A stretch of DNA of 34,033 bases. Origin: UBA4292 sp002395865 (GTDB taxonomy: Bacteria > Bacillota > Clostridia > Lachnospirales > Lachnospiraceae). Every line of letters starts with the position of its first letter. The stretch's first letter is position 1. The stretch spans positions 1-34,033 of the forward strand of contig CAMNBU010000024.1 of assembly GCA_946533395.1 (NCBI GenBank). Reading direction: 5' to 3'. Both the position numbers and the translations under genes were made by a program. Positions 1-6,593 of the stretch are shown here, in pieces. The notes beneath the pieces were generated by a model. It had not been told where the DNA came from. It made no database searches and worked only from the letters and a program-made list of their open reading frames with translations.

Positions 1-62
1 CCGGGTACGAGTCCGGTATGGAAGCGCCCGAGAGAAGCGGGTGCGGGTATAAGAATATATGA
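1..62 (+). CDS. possible C-terminal tail of an upstream gene
   Basis: The third forward frame is open from the window edge and ends with TGA at 60-62, which overlaps the thpR start codon as ATGA. Such 4-base overlaps are common between translationally coupled genes, and this is the only reason to propose it. Only about 19 residues are visible and no family is recognisable. The second frame also stays open to a TAA at 50-52, so the choice of frame is a guess. Confidence 0.25.
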   Translation, partial: GYESGMEAPERSGCGYKNI

Positions 63-568
63 GACTGTTTATAGCGATACGATTTGATGATGCCATCCTG
101 GACAGCCTGATGGAGTTTCAGCGCGGACTGAAGGCTAAGGGCGTGACCGGTAATTTCACTCCGCGTGAAAACCTCCATCTGACGCTTGCATTTATCGGGG
201 AGTGCAATGACCCTGACGCGGTTCTGGAGGCAATGGAGCGTTCGGCCTTCAGGCCGATGGAGCTTAAGCTGGATGGTGTAGGCTGCTTTACTGATCTGTT
301 CTGGGTCGGGCTTGAAAACAATCCCGGCTTGCAGGCGTATGTGAAGCGGCTGCGAAGAGAACTGGCTGCAGGCGGTATAGGGATAGACAACAAAAAGTTC
401 CTGCCGCATATCACACTTATCCGCAGGGCATCTGTGAGGGGCGGTGGAATGATACCGGTCGCAGAGCCGCCTAAAGGAAGCATGATGGCACTTCGAGTAT
501 CGCTTATGCGCTCGGACAGGGGAAAGAACGGAATGATCTATACAGAGATCGGAAGCGTGGGAGAATAG
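59..568 (+). CDS. thpR: RNA 2',3'-cyclic phosphodiesterase (ThpR/LigT family)
   Basis: This 169-residue protein belongs to the 2H phosphoesterase family, which hydrolyses 2',3'-cyclic phosphate ends of RNA to 2'-phosphomonoesters and can ligate tRNA halves in vitro. The two signature H-x-T motifs are visible: HLTLAF with His40 and Thr42, and HITLIR with His117 and Thr119, about 75 residues apart as expected. The start MRLFIAIRF is typical of the family, and the length is close to the usual 170-190. The ATG has no strong ribosome site and overlaps a possible upstream stop codon, so translational coupling is likely. A flavodoxin gene follows 21 bases downstream, probably co-transcribed. The physiological substrate cannot be told from sequence. 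Confidence 0.88.
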   Translation: MRLFIAIRFDDAILDSLMEFQRGLKAKGVTGNFTPRENLHLTLAFIGECNDPDAVLEAMERSAFRPMELKLDGVGCFTDLFWVGLENNPGLQAYVKRLRRELAAGGIGIDNKKFLPHITLIRRASVRGGGMIPVAEPPKGSMMALRVSLMRSDRGKNGMIYTEIGSVGE

Positions 569-589
569 TGAGGAGGGAGCTGCGATATT

Positions 590-1081
590 ATGGAGAAAGA
601 CTTGATCGTGTATTATTCCCTGGAGGGGAATACAGAATATGTAGTCGGTAAGATATCTGACGCGACCGGCGCCGATACGCTGCGGCTGGTCCCGAAGAAG
701 GCATATCATACCAAGGGGTTTGCCAAGTTCTTCTGGGGCGGAAAGAGCGCTGTTATGGCGGAGAAACCTGCGCTGGAAGCTTACGATATCGATCTTTCGG
801 AGTATGACAGGGTCATATTCGGCACACCGGTGTGGGCTGGGAATTATACGCCACCGCTTCGGTCTTTCATAGAGGAAAATGCAGCTGCTTTGAAGGGAAA
901 GCGGTTCGCCGCGTTTGCTTGTCAGAGCGGAGCCGGTGCCGAGAAAGCACTGGGTAAGCTTGCGAAGAGTCTGGGTATAGATGGTTTTGAACAGAAAGCC
1001 GTATTTATTGACCCGAAGGAGAGAGCAAGCTCGGAGAAGGATGCTCAGATCGGTGAGTTCTGTGAGAAACTGAGGGGATAA
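590..1081 (+). CDS. flavodoxin
   Basis: A 163-residue soluble flavodoxin-fold protein, expected to bind FMN and carry low-potential electrons. The N-terminal strand and phosphate-binding loop are seen in IVYYSLEGNTEYV (residues 6-18), where a small/Thr-rich turn follows the first beta strand. A second flavin-contacting segment is GTPVWAGNYTPPL near residues 79-91, with the aromatic Trp typical of this position. The start is preceded by a strong GAGGAGGGAG ribosome site about 10 bases upstream. It lies just after thpR in the same direction and faces the convergent diguanylate cyclase gene. The intergenic 1082-1196 holds a 7-bp inverted repeat (ACCATCA at 1096-1102, TGATGGT at 1115-1121) but no clear T-tract terminator. 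An NADPH-dependent FMN-reductase-like role is a possible alternative. Confidence 0.85.
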   Translation: MEKDLIVYYSLEGNTEYVVGKISDATGADTLRLVPKKAYHTKGFAKFFWGGKSAVMAEKPALEAYDIDLSEYDRVIFGTPVWAGNYTPPLRSFIEENAAALKGKRFAAFACQSGAGAEKALGKLAKSLGIDGFEQKAVFIDPKERASSEKDAQIGEFCEKLRG

Positions 1082-1196
1082 TGATAGTCTCAATAACCAT
1101 CACGTAAATGTATCTGATGGTAATCCCGAATAGATTTAGGATGATTCGCATATCAGAAACTGCGGATATGATCTGTCGATCGTGGTCGCGCTGCTT

Positions 1197-2969
1197 TTAC
1201 CGGGCTGCATATCCGACCAGCGCATGTAACCGCTGTTTTTCCTTATACATCATCTTGTCTGCCCGCTCGTAGACATCGTGGTATGAGTGGTCGGTACCGG
1301 GGTCAAACACGGCACTTCCGACAGAGATAGAGATGCGCTTATCCAGTCTGTTTGAGGAAGTCCTTTCCTCATCGAGCATATTTTGGATTCTGCGGAGATG
1401 TTCATCAAGCCTTGCATATTCGACACCGGACGGAATCACGACAAATTCGTCTCCGCCGATTCTGAATACCGAACTCATAGGAAACGCGGAGCAGATCAAT
1501 TCGGCCGCACGCTTCAGTGCCCGGTCTCCGGCTTGATGACCATAATTGTCGTTTACTATCTTGAGGTAGTTCAGATCGCACATTACGACAGCGAACTCAG
1601 CCTTACCGTTCTTGATCTGATCGTCTAAATAATAGGTCGTGTCATCATATGCGGTTTTGTTTTTAACTTTTGTCAAAGAATCGATATAAGCCAGATTTTT
1701 AAGGGTAACGATATCTCCGCTTTGCTTTTTAAGTGTTTCTGAAGCTTCCTCTATGCGCCGGTTCTGAACAGCGACAAGAGCTTTGTTGTCTTCTTCCCTT
1801 GCTCGTATCTTGTCTATTGCAAGTCTGAATGCCATGGAAAGCCCGCCTACCTCATCGTCCTTCTCGGGAGGGAGCACTACATCATAATTACCTCCGCTTA
1901 TTTCCGTAGCTGCGGAAGTGAGTTTCCTTAAAGGATCCGTAATACGCGATACCATTATGACTGTTATGATGGTAAGAACTGCCGTCAGTATCACCGAAAC
2001 AGAGATCATAAGAATGATCGCATGGGTTCTTTCTCTGTAGATACTGTCATAATCATCACACAAAACAAATTTCATTCCGTTTCGAAGTGTGACGAATACC
2101 ATTACGCGATCGTCATTATTATAAATATAACGCATCAGTTCATCATCAGTGGAGGCCTTATTCATAAGGTCTCCGTTTTCAACGATATGATCTGCCGTAT
2201 CACCGTGAGGTTCTTCGTGTCCGAGTGTATCGACATGATAATGAACACTTCCATCGGCTTCCTTAAGATACATGTAGCCTGTTTCGCGATATCTAAGGGA
2301 ATCGATCCATCCAATAAGTTTTGTAAAGCTTATGTCGATTCCGATGACCGCAATTGGTGTTTCTTCTATAAAGATCGGCCGGACATATGAGATAATGTAA
2401 TCATTAACGCTCTCGTCATAATAGGGCTTGGTCCAGAGAGCAGTCTTGGCTTTTATAGGATCGTAATACCAGTAATCCGCGACAGGATCTTTTTCGATCT
2501 CCGATTGGGTAAAAGGTATTATCTCAAATTCTCCGCTTTTGTTACGCGTATAATACACACCCTCATCGCGGTCTGTGACGCCGGTGACATCGAGGGTATA
2601 GTGAATATATGCGCCCTGGATGTAGTTGTTGTCCTCGGTCATGAAATGAATGAGGTCATCCGCATCCCTGACTATTGAGTCGCGCAGGTACTCGTCTGTG
2701 GTGATGGAATCTATGTCTTTTATCCTGCTCCCGGTCCATCTTGAAAGTGCCCCGACAGCATCTTCTATCCTGAGAAACTCCGTATCGATATCATCGGCGC
2801 GTTCCTCGCAAAACAAGTTCATCTGGGTGGTTGCCCCATCGGTAAGTATCTTGCCCGAAAGCAGAACGCTTATCACCACAAGACTGGCAGCAAGAATTAT
2901 AATTCCAACGATCACAAGCAAGACCAGCTTGGTGCTTATGGATGAAAAGAGTGTCTTTAATTTCTTCAT
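1197..2969 (-). CDS. membrane sensor diguanylate cyclase (Cache-HAMP-GGDEF)
   Basis: A 590-residue protein predicted to make cyclic di-GMP from two GTP in response to an extracytoplasmic signal. In order: a cytoplasmic start, a membrane helix at about residues 14-37, an extracytoplasmic Cache-like sensor region to about residue 320, a second helix (IILMISVSVILTAVLTIITV), a HAMP segment beginning SRITDPLRKL, a short coiled linker, and a C-terminal GGDEF domain with intact GGDEF near residue 505. The RxxD product-inhibition site that usually precedes GGDEF is absent (FPMSSVFR occupies it), so feedback inhibition is probably lost. I prefer the ATG at 2967-2969 (MKKLKTLF), with AAAGGA 13 bases upstream; a TTG at 2994-2996 would add nine residues. 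The gene is monocistronic and convergent with the flavodoxin gene. Confidence 0.88.
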   Translation of the reverse strand: MKKLKTLFSSISTKLVLLVIVGIIILAASLVVISVLLSGKILTDGATTQMNLFCEERADDIDTEFLRIEDAVGALSRWTGSRIKDIDSITTDEYLRDSIVRDADDLIHFMTEDNNYIQGAYIHYTLDVTGVTDRDEGVYYTRNKSGEFEIIPFTQSEIEKDPVADYWYYDPIKAKTALWTKPYYDESVNDYIISYVRPIFIEETPIAVIGIDISFTKLIGWIDSLRYRETGYMYLKEADGSVHYHVDTLGHEEPHGDTADHIVENGDLMNKASTDDELMRYIYNNDDRVMVFVTLRNGMKFVLCDDYDSIYRERTHAIILMISVSVILTAVLTIITVIMVSRITDPLRKLTSAATEISGGNYDVVLPPEKDDEVGGLSMAFRLAIDKIRAREEDNKALVAVQNRRIEEASETLKKQSGDIVTLKNLAYIDSLTKVKNKTAYDDTTYYLDDQIKNGKAEFAVVMCDLNYLKIVNDNYGHQAGDRALKRAAELICSAFPMSSVFRIGGDEFVVIPSGVEYARLDEHLRRIQNMLDEERTSSNRLDKRISISVGSAVFDPGTDHSYHDVYERADKMMYKEKQRLHALVGYAAR

Positions 2970-3079
2970 TATTCCGACTTGATCCTTTAAAATCAAATTA
3001 CATCGTTTACGGCCGGCTCGTTACATGCCGAGCATGGATGATATAACGTACCCGACGCACAGGTGCATCGTCTATAAAT

Positions 3080-3107
3080 ATTATACCACTTTTAGAAGAG
3101 AGTACAA
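3080..3107 (-). promoter_or_regulatory. possible promoter of the diguanylate cyclase gene
   Basis: On the minus strand a perfect TATAAT (plus-strand 3080-3085) lies 16 bases downstream of TTGTAC (3102-3107), a weak match to TTGACA. Transcription would start near 3073 and give a leader of about 100 bases before the ATG at 2969. The -35 match is poor, so confidence is limited. Confidence 0.4.
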
Positions 3108-3160
3108 TACATGGTTTATGAAAAGCATGTGGAAGACACCTGTTTTTTACGGGAAAAGTC

Positions 3161-3189
3161 TTGACAACATATATTTGGCCAAATACAAT
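3161..3189 (+). promoter_or_regulatory. sigma-A promoter of the marR remnant/CHR operon
   Basis: TTGACA at 3161-3166 and TACAAT at 3184-3189 are separated by exactly 17 bases. It lies 44 bases before the broken marR start and 245 bases before the first CHR gene, and no other gene intervenes, so it should drive the whole operon. The spacer and first bases of the -10 element are occupied by a palindrome described separately. Confidence 0.8.
3172..3185 (+). promoter_or_regulatory. 14-bp palindromic operator candidate
   Basis: TATTTGGCCAAATA reads the same on both strands and sits inside the 17-base promoter spacer, overlapping the first two bases of the -10 element. A repressor dimer bound here would block RNA polymerase. 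MarR-family repressors usually bind such short palindromes over their own promoter, and the first gene downstream is a broken marR, so this is probably its former autoregulatory site. The assignment to MarR is inference. Confidence 0.65.
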
Positions 3190-3232
3190 ATGGCAAAAGA
3201 TAGAGATAAATCTTACCCAGAGGAGGAACATC

Positions 3233-3450
3233 ATGGCACAGGAATACGAGCAGTTATTACTTGGTAATCAGTTATGTTTTCCAATGTATGCCTGCGGAAG
3301 GAAGATGAGCGCGTAATGATAGTGACTATCACAGAGAAGGGCAATGAGCTTAAGGAGAAGTGCAGGAATATACCGCTTGAGCTTTCCCAAAAGGGATCAC
3401 CCCTGGCCGAAGATGACGTAGAAGGAAACCGACATGCCCATACTTATTGA
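3233..3450 (+). pseudogene. MarR/OhrR-type repressor gene with internal deletion
   Basis: A good ribosome site (GAGGAGG, 3220-3226) precedes an ATG whose product starts with the N-terminal helix typical of MarR/OhrR repressors, including NQLCFPMYACG. After about 23 residues the frame meets a stop at 3314-3316. From about 3297 another frame encodes the C-terminal part of a MarR protein: KEDERVMIVTITEKG is the end of the winged-helix wing and the start of the dimerisation helix, running to a TGA at 3448-3450. Family members are about 145 residues, so roughly 60-70 residues, including the whole DNA-recognition helix, have been lost in a deletion that also changed frame. The C-terminal frame overlaps the start of the CHR gene, as expected for the old coupled operon. 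The protein cannot be a working repressor. Confidence 0.82.
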
Positions 3451-4006
3451 ACTGTTCTTAACTTTTGCCAAGATAGGCTTATTTACCTTCGGAGGAGGGT
3501 ACGCGATGCTCTCGATCATAGAGAACATCTGCGTGGATAGGAAAGAATGGATCACACATGACGAAATGATGAATATTGCGGTCATCGCCGAATCGACGCC
3601 CGGGCCGATAGCTATCAATTGCGCCACGTATGTCGGGTACAAGAAAGGAAGGCTCCCCGGCGCAATTCTGGCGACTCTTGGAGTGGCGATACCTTCGTTC
3701 GTTATCATCTTTGCCATATCCATGTTTCTGGAAGAATTTTTGGAGATAACATGGATCGCGCACGCATTCCGGGGTATTAAGATAGCGGTAGGGATACTGA
3801 TTCTTGATGCGGCGATCAAGATGATCGTGAAGATGAAAAAGAGACCGTTACAGATAGGGATCCTACTGGCTTCTTTTGCTGTGATGGTGCTTATAAATGT
3901 TCTGAAGTTCCATTTATCATCTATAGTGGTGATGCTCACGGCAGCGCTTGTCAGCGTCGCCTTCTTTCTATGCGAGAAGGGAAGCAGAAAGGAGGGACAG
4001 AAATGA
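3434..4006 (+). CDS. chromate transporter family protein, first CHR half
   Basis: A 190-residue membrane protein matching a single CHR domain. Short-chain CHR proteins act as pairs encoded by adjacent genes and are annotated as chromate exporters, though the natural substrate is often unknown. Diagnostic motifs are FTFGGGYAML near residues 17-26 and AESTPGPIAINCATYVGY at about 53-70, followed by several hydrophobic helices. The ATG at 3434 has an AAGGAA site about 7 bases upstream. It begins inside the marR remnant and ends overlapping the start of the second CHR gene (4003) by four bases, so the two were translationally coupled. With the partner gene frameshifted, whether this half still works is doubtful. 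Confidence 0.88.
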   Translation: MPILIELFLTFAKIGLFTFGGGYAMLSIIENICVDRKEWITHDEMMNIAVIAESTPGPIAINCATYVGYKKGRLPGAILATLGVAIPSFVIIFAISMFLEEFLEITWIAHAFRGIKIAVGILILDAAIKMIVKMKKRPLQIGILLASFAVMVLINVLKFHLSSIVVMLTAALVSVAFFLCEKGSRKEGQK

Positions 4007-4559
4007 TATACCTGGATCTTTTGATAGGCTTTTTGGAGGTGGGGCTGTTCTCCTTTGGCGGAGCATATGCAGCAATACCGCTTATCAGAGATGTGGTGCT
4101 GGCGCATGGATGGATGATGAGATGCTTTCCTATATGATAGCCGTCAGTGAGAGCACGCCCGGTCCGATCATGGTGAATCTGGCTACCTATGTGGGCAGCA
4201 ACAAGGGTGGCCTGTTGGGGGCGGTCATCGCCACAATGGCGGTCATGCTTCCCGCGTTTCTCATAATAATTATTATAATGGTGCTTGCGAAGAAACGTCA
4301 TAAGAATCCTTATGTGAAGGCGGCTCTGCGCGGGATAAAGCCTTGCGTGATCGGAATTATTCTCGCGATGGGCATATATATGATCATCGCTAATTGCTGC
4401 GAAGGGACACAGAGCAGTGTTGATATTACCGCGCTTTTTATAACATGCGGTCTCGCGGCAGTTTATTTCGGCTCAAGAAAAGTCAATAAAAAAGGCCTGT
4501 CACCTATTGTACTGATATGCCTCTCGGCTGTGGTAGGCGTTGCGGTCTACGGAATGTGA
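4003..4559 (+). pseudogene. chromate transporter family, second CHR half, frameshifted
   Basis: The ATG at 4003 begins a normal CHR N-terminus with LFSFGGAYAAIPLI, but the frame ends at TGA 4135-4137 after 44 residues. The rest of the domain (DDEMLSYMIAVSESTPGP and several membrane helices) continues in another frame to 4559. The switch falls in a short tandem repeat, TGGATGGATGATGA (4107-4120). Restoring one four-base unit gives exactly 12 residues between the conserved Trp and the SESTPGP motif, the same spacing as in the intact first half. The best explanation is loss of one repeat unit by slippage. An ATG at 4110 in the downstream frame could allow reinitiation of a truncated protein lacking the first helix. 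A sequencing error cannot be excluded. Confidence 0.85.
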
Positions 4560-4644
4560 CAGTTATTCGGGAAGCCAATTTTCTTATGCAGATCACGTAT
4601 ATGTCATATATAATGAACATACGCTAAGCGGGGGGGATTGACCT

Positions 4645-5454
4645 ATGTTTTGGAACAAGAACGTAAACGGATGCGAAAAAATCGGTGATACCGACATGTA
4701 TTATGTATCATTCGGAACCGGGAAGAAAAAGATGGTGGTCCTGCCGGGCTTATCGGACGGACTGGCTACGGTAAAGGGGAAAGCCTGGATACTTCGGATG
4801 CCTTATAAAAAGTATCTGAATGATTACACAGTATATATGTTCAGCCGCAAGAATGCTATGCCGCAGGGATACAGTATCGAGGACATGGCAGACGATCAGG
4901 TCGAGGTGATGAAGAAGATAGGAATCGACATGGCCTGTGTACTGGGGGTATCTCAGGGAGGTATGATCGCGCAGAGCATAGCCATCAGACATCCTGAGGC
5001 AGTGGAGCGCCTGATACTTGCTGTTACGACTCCGTATGCAAATCCTGTCGCGACGAATGCTGTTTCGTCATGGATCGATATGGTAAAGCGCGGAGATCAC
5101 AGATCACTTATGGTGGATACTGCAAAAAAGATGTATTCGGACAGATATCTGCAAAAGAACAGGAAGTTTTTTCCGCTTATCGCGAGATTCACTAAACCGT
5201 CAAGTTATGATCGCTTTTTGAAAAACGCAAATGCTATCCTGCGTTTTGATGCACGGGATGGATTATCAAAGATCGGTTGTCCGACGCTGATCATAGCCGG
5301 AAGCGATGACAAGACTGTCGGAAATGATGCACCCGGTGAATTAAAAAGCGGGATAGAAAACAGTGAGCTTTTTGTGTATGAAGGCCTTGGCCACGGAACT
5401 TTTGAAGAGGCGAAGGATTTCTATGACAGAGTATTTTCGTTTTGCAGAGGTTAA
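4645..5454 (+). CDS. alpha/beta hydrolase
   Basis: A 269-residue cytosolic serine hydrolase of the alpha/beta fold. The catalytic triad is visible: nucleophile Ser103 in the elbow GVSQGG, acidic Asp221 or Asp222 in AGSDDKTVG, and His250 in GLGHGTFEE. The oxyanion region is VVLPGLSDGL near residues 31-40. The substrate (ester, lactone or peptide) cannot be deduced. The ATG at 4645 lies 14 bases after a G-run (GGGGGG, 4631-4636), a weak ribosome site. A TATAAT at 4609-4614 without a convincing -35 may be its promoter. A hypothetical gene follows 18 bases downstream and is probably in the same operon. Confidence 0.85.
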   Translation: MFWNKNVNGCEKIGDTDMYYVSFGTGKKKMVVLPGLSDGLATVKGKAWILRMPYKKYLNDYTVYMFSRKNAMPQGYSIEDMADDQVEVMKKIGIDMACVLGVSQGGMIAQSIAIRHPEAVERLILAVTTPYANPVATNAVSSWIDMVKRGDHRSLMVDTAKKMYSDRYLQKNRKFFPLIARFTKPSSYDRFLKNANAILRFDARDGLSKIGCPTLIIAGSDDKTVGNDAPGELKSGIENSELFVYEGLGHGTFEEAKDFYDRVFSFCRG

Positions 5455-5472
5455 TGCATACGGAGGTGGAAA

Positions 5473-6135
5473 ATGTATTTTTCAGAGCATAACAACAGGA
5501 TCGTATACATAAATCATTACAGCGGACTTCTTGAGGTGGAAGGTGAAGGCGTTCTTTGCCGTGAGGATACGATAGTCTCTCCGGCGGAAAGAGGTAAATG
5601 GACAAGAAAGTATGATACTCTGAGCGTGACGGAGGGCATCACCGGACTCGGTGAAGGATATCTCGATGAGTTCTCTCACATATATTGTCTTATTCTCAGC
5701 CGGACGGTCGAATCTGTCATGGCTTCACCGGAACTATTGAAGAGTATGCGAAAGAGAAATGTGCTGATACGCGGTGAGTATGATTCCTTCGCTGAGGAGT
5801 TCGCGAAGGAGAACAAACTGAGATTCCTGCACAACGACATTTTTTTGGGTGAATATGACATAGAAGTGGCCATGGAACACGATATCGTGACCCTGCGCTT
5901 TCATGAAAATTCTTCTCCCGATATCCACTACAACTGTTTTACCCCGGGCAGTTCCGTAGGAAGCTACGGTGGTGGAGAGTACGCCAAACCTTTGCCGAGA
6001 GACTTTTATGTTGGCTGCACTATCGAGAAGTTCGCAGACATTTTTCTGACGGAGCGTCTGCGTGAAAAGATTCTTACAAACGATGCGTTGAAACGTTATC
6101 TGGCGGCAGCTAACCAAAGGCACGGGAAGAAATAA
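5473..6135 (+). CDS. hypothetical protein
   Basis: A 220-residue protein of unrecognised family, predicted soluble, with no signal peptide or membrane segment. It mixes short hydrophobic strands with charged stretches; a Gly-rich turn (GSSVGSYGGGEYAKPL) lies at about residues 157-172, and the C-terminus is helical and basic. The start is well supported by a GGAGG ribosome site at 5461-5465, eight bases before the ATG. It follows the alpha/beta hydrolase gene by 18 bases, which suggests one transcript, but this does not reveal a function. Confidence 0.7.
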   Translation: MYFSEHNNRIVYINHYSGLLEVEGEGVLCREDTIVSPAERGKWTRKYDTLSVTEGITGLGEGYLDEFSHIYCLILSRTVESVMASPELLKSMRKRNVLIRGEYDSFAEEFAKENKLRFLHNDIFLGEYDIEVAMEHDIVTLRFHENSSPDIHYNCFTPGSSVGSYGGGEYAKPLPRDFYVGCTIEKFADIFLTERLREKILTNDALKRYLAAANQRHGKK

Positions 6136-6351
6136 CATATCGCGCACGGCAAACGGTTGTGAGCTTGCCCCGTAAAAGGTACACCCGTTCTGATATCGTC
6201 ATATCAGAGTTGAAAAAGCCGGAAGGAAACGCGTATGAGGAACTGATGGAGATGGTGGGCCTCTCGGAGGTGAAGCCGAGTGACGGTAACATCGTCCGAC
6301 GCGCTTGCCGGATACATCAAAAACAGACTTGAGGAGACCATGAGGGCATAA
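6136..6351 (+). pseudogene. remnant of an AAA+ ATPase gene (CbxX/SpoVK type)
   Basis: No intact gene lies between 6136 and 6593. In one frame, 6144-6260 encodes a segment ending AYEELMEMVGLSEVK, which resembles the lead-in to the nucleotide-binding core of CbxX/SpoVK-type AAA+ ATPases (pattern: ELM-x-M-x-GL-x-x-VK). That frame then runs into unrelated residues. From about 6282 another frame encodes DALAGYIKNRLEETMRA and ends with TAA at 6349-6351, followed by a terminator, as a true gene end would be. The whole Walker A/B region is absent. I read this as the two ends of an ATPase gene after a large deletion. The family match is from memory of motif patterns and is moderate. Confidence 0.5.
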
Positions 6352-6358
6352 GATAGAA

Positions 6359-6394
6359 ACGGTCGCACGCGGTAGATACGTGCGGCCGTTTTTA
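6359..6394 (+). terminator. Rho-independent terminator
   Basis: An 11-pair stem (6359-6369 with 6379-6389, one G-U pair) encloses a 9-base loop and is followed by TTTTT. It closes the AAA+ remnant and the hydrolase operon upstream. Confidence 0.8.
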
Positions 6395-6417
6395 TGTGGT
6401 GAGGGTGGAAAAAGAAT

Positions 6418-6446
6418 TTTACAAATATACGGCTTTCTGCTATACT
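6418..6446 (+). promoter_or_regulatory. promoter of the hybrid kinase/binding-protein operon
   Basis: TTTACA at 6418-6423 and TATACT at 6441-6446 are 17 bases apart, and a TG lies one base before the -10 element (extended -10). Transcription would start near 6453, leaving a leader of about 140 bases. Confidence 0.65.
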
Positions 6447-6593
6447 GTTATTAGTGATTATATATACTTACACGCGTGTTCGCGGATGTAAATATTGCGA
6501 TATAATACAACAAATTGAGAAAGCCCATGATAGACAAAGGGTGAGCTGTGCGCGGCTTCGCGCGTGGCGGAATAAAAGTGTCGGGGACAGGGC
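6447..6593 (+). promoter_or_regulatory. long 5' leader of the hybrid kinase gene
   Basis: This untranslated stretch holds two hairpins: TTACACGCG (6468-6476) pairs with CGCG...TGTAA (6481-6491, two-base bulge), and GCGCG (6550-6554) pairs with CGCGC (6559-6563) around GCTT. A TATAAT at 6501-6506 could be a second start but has no good -35. I recognise no known riboswitch. Confidence 0.35.
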
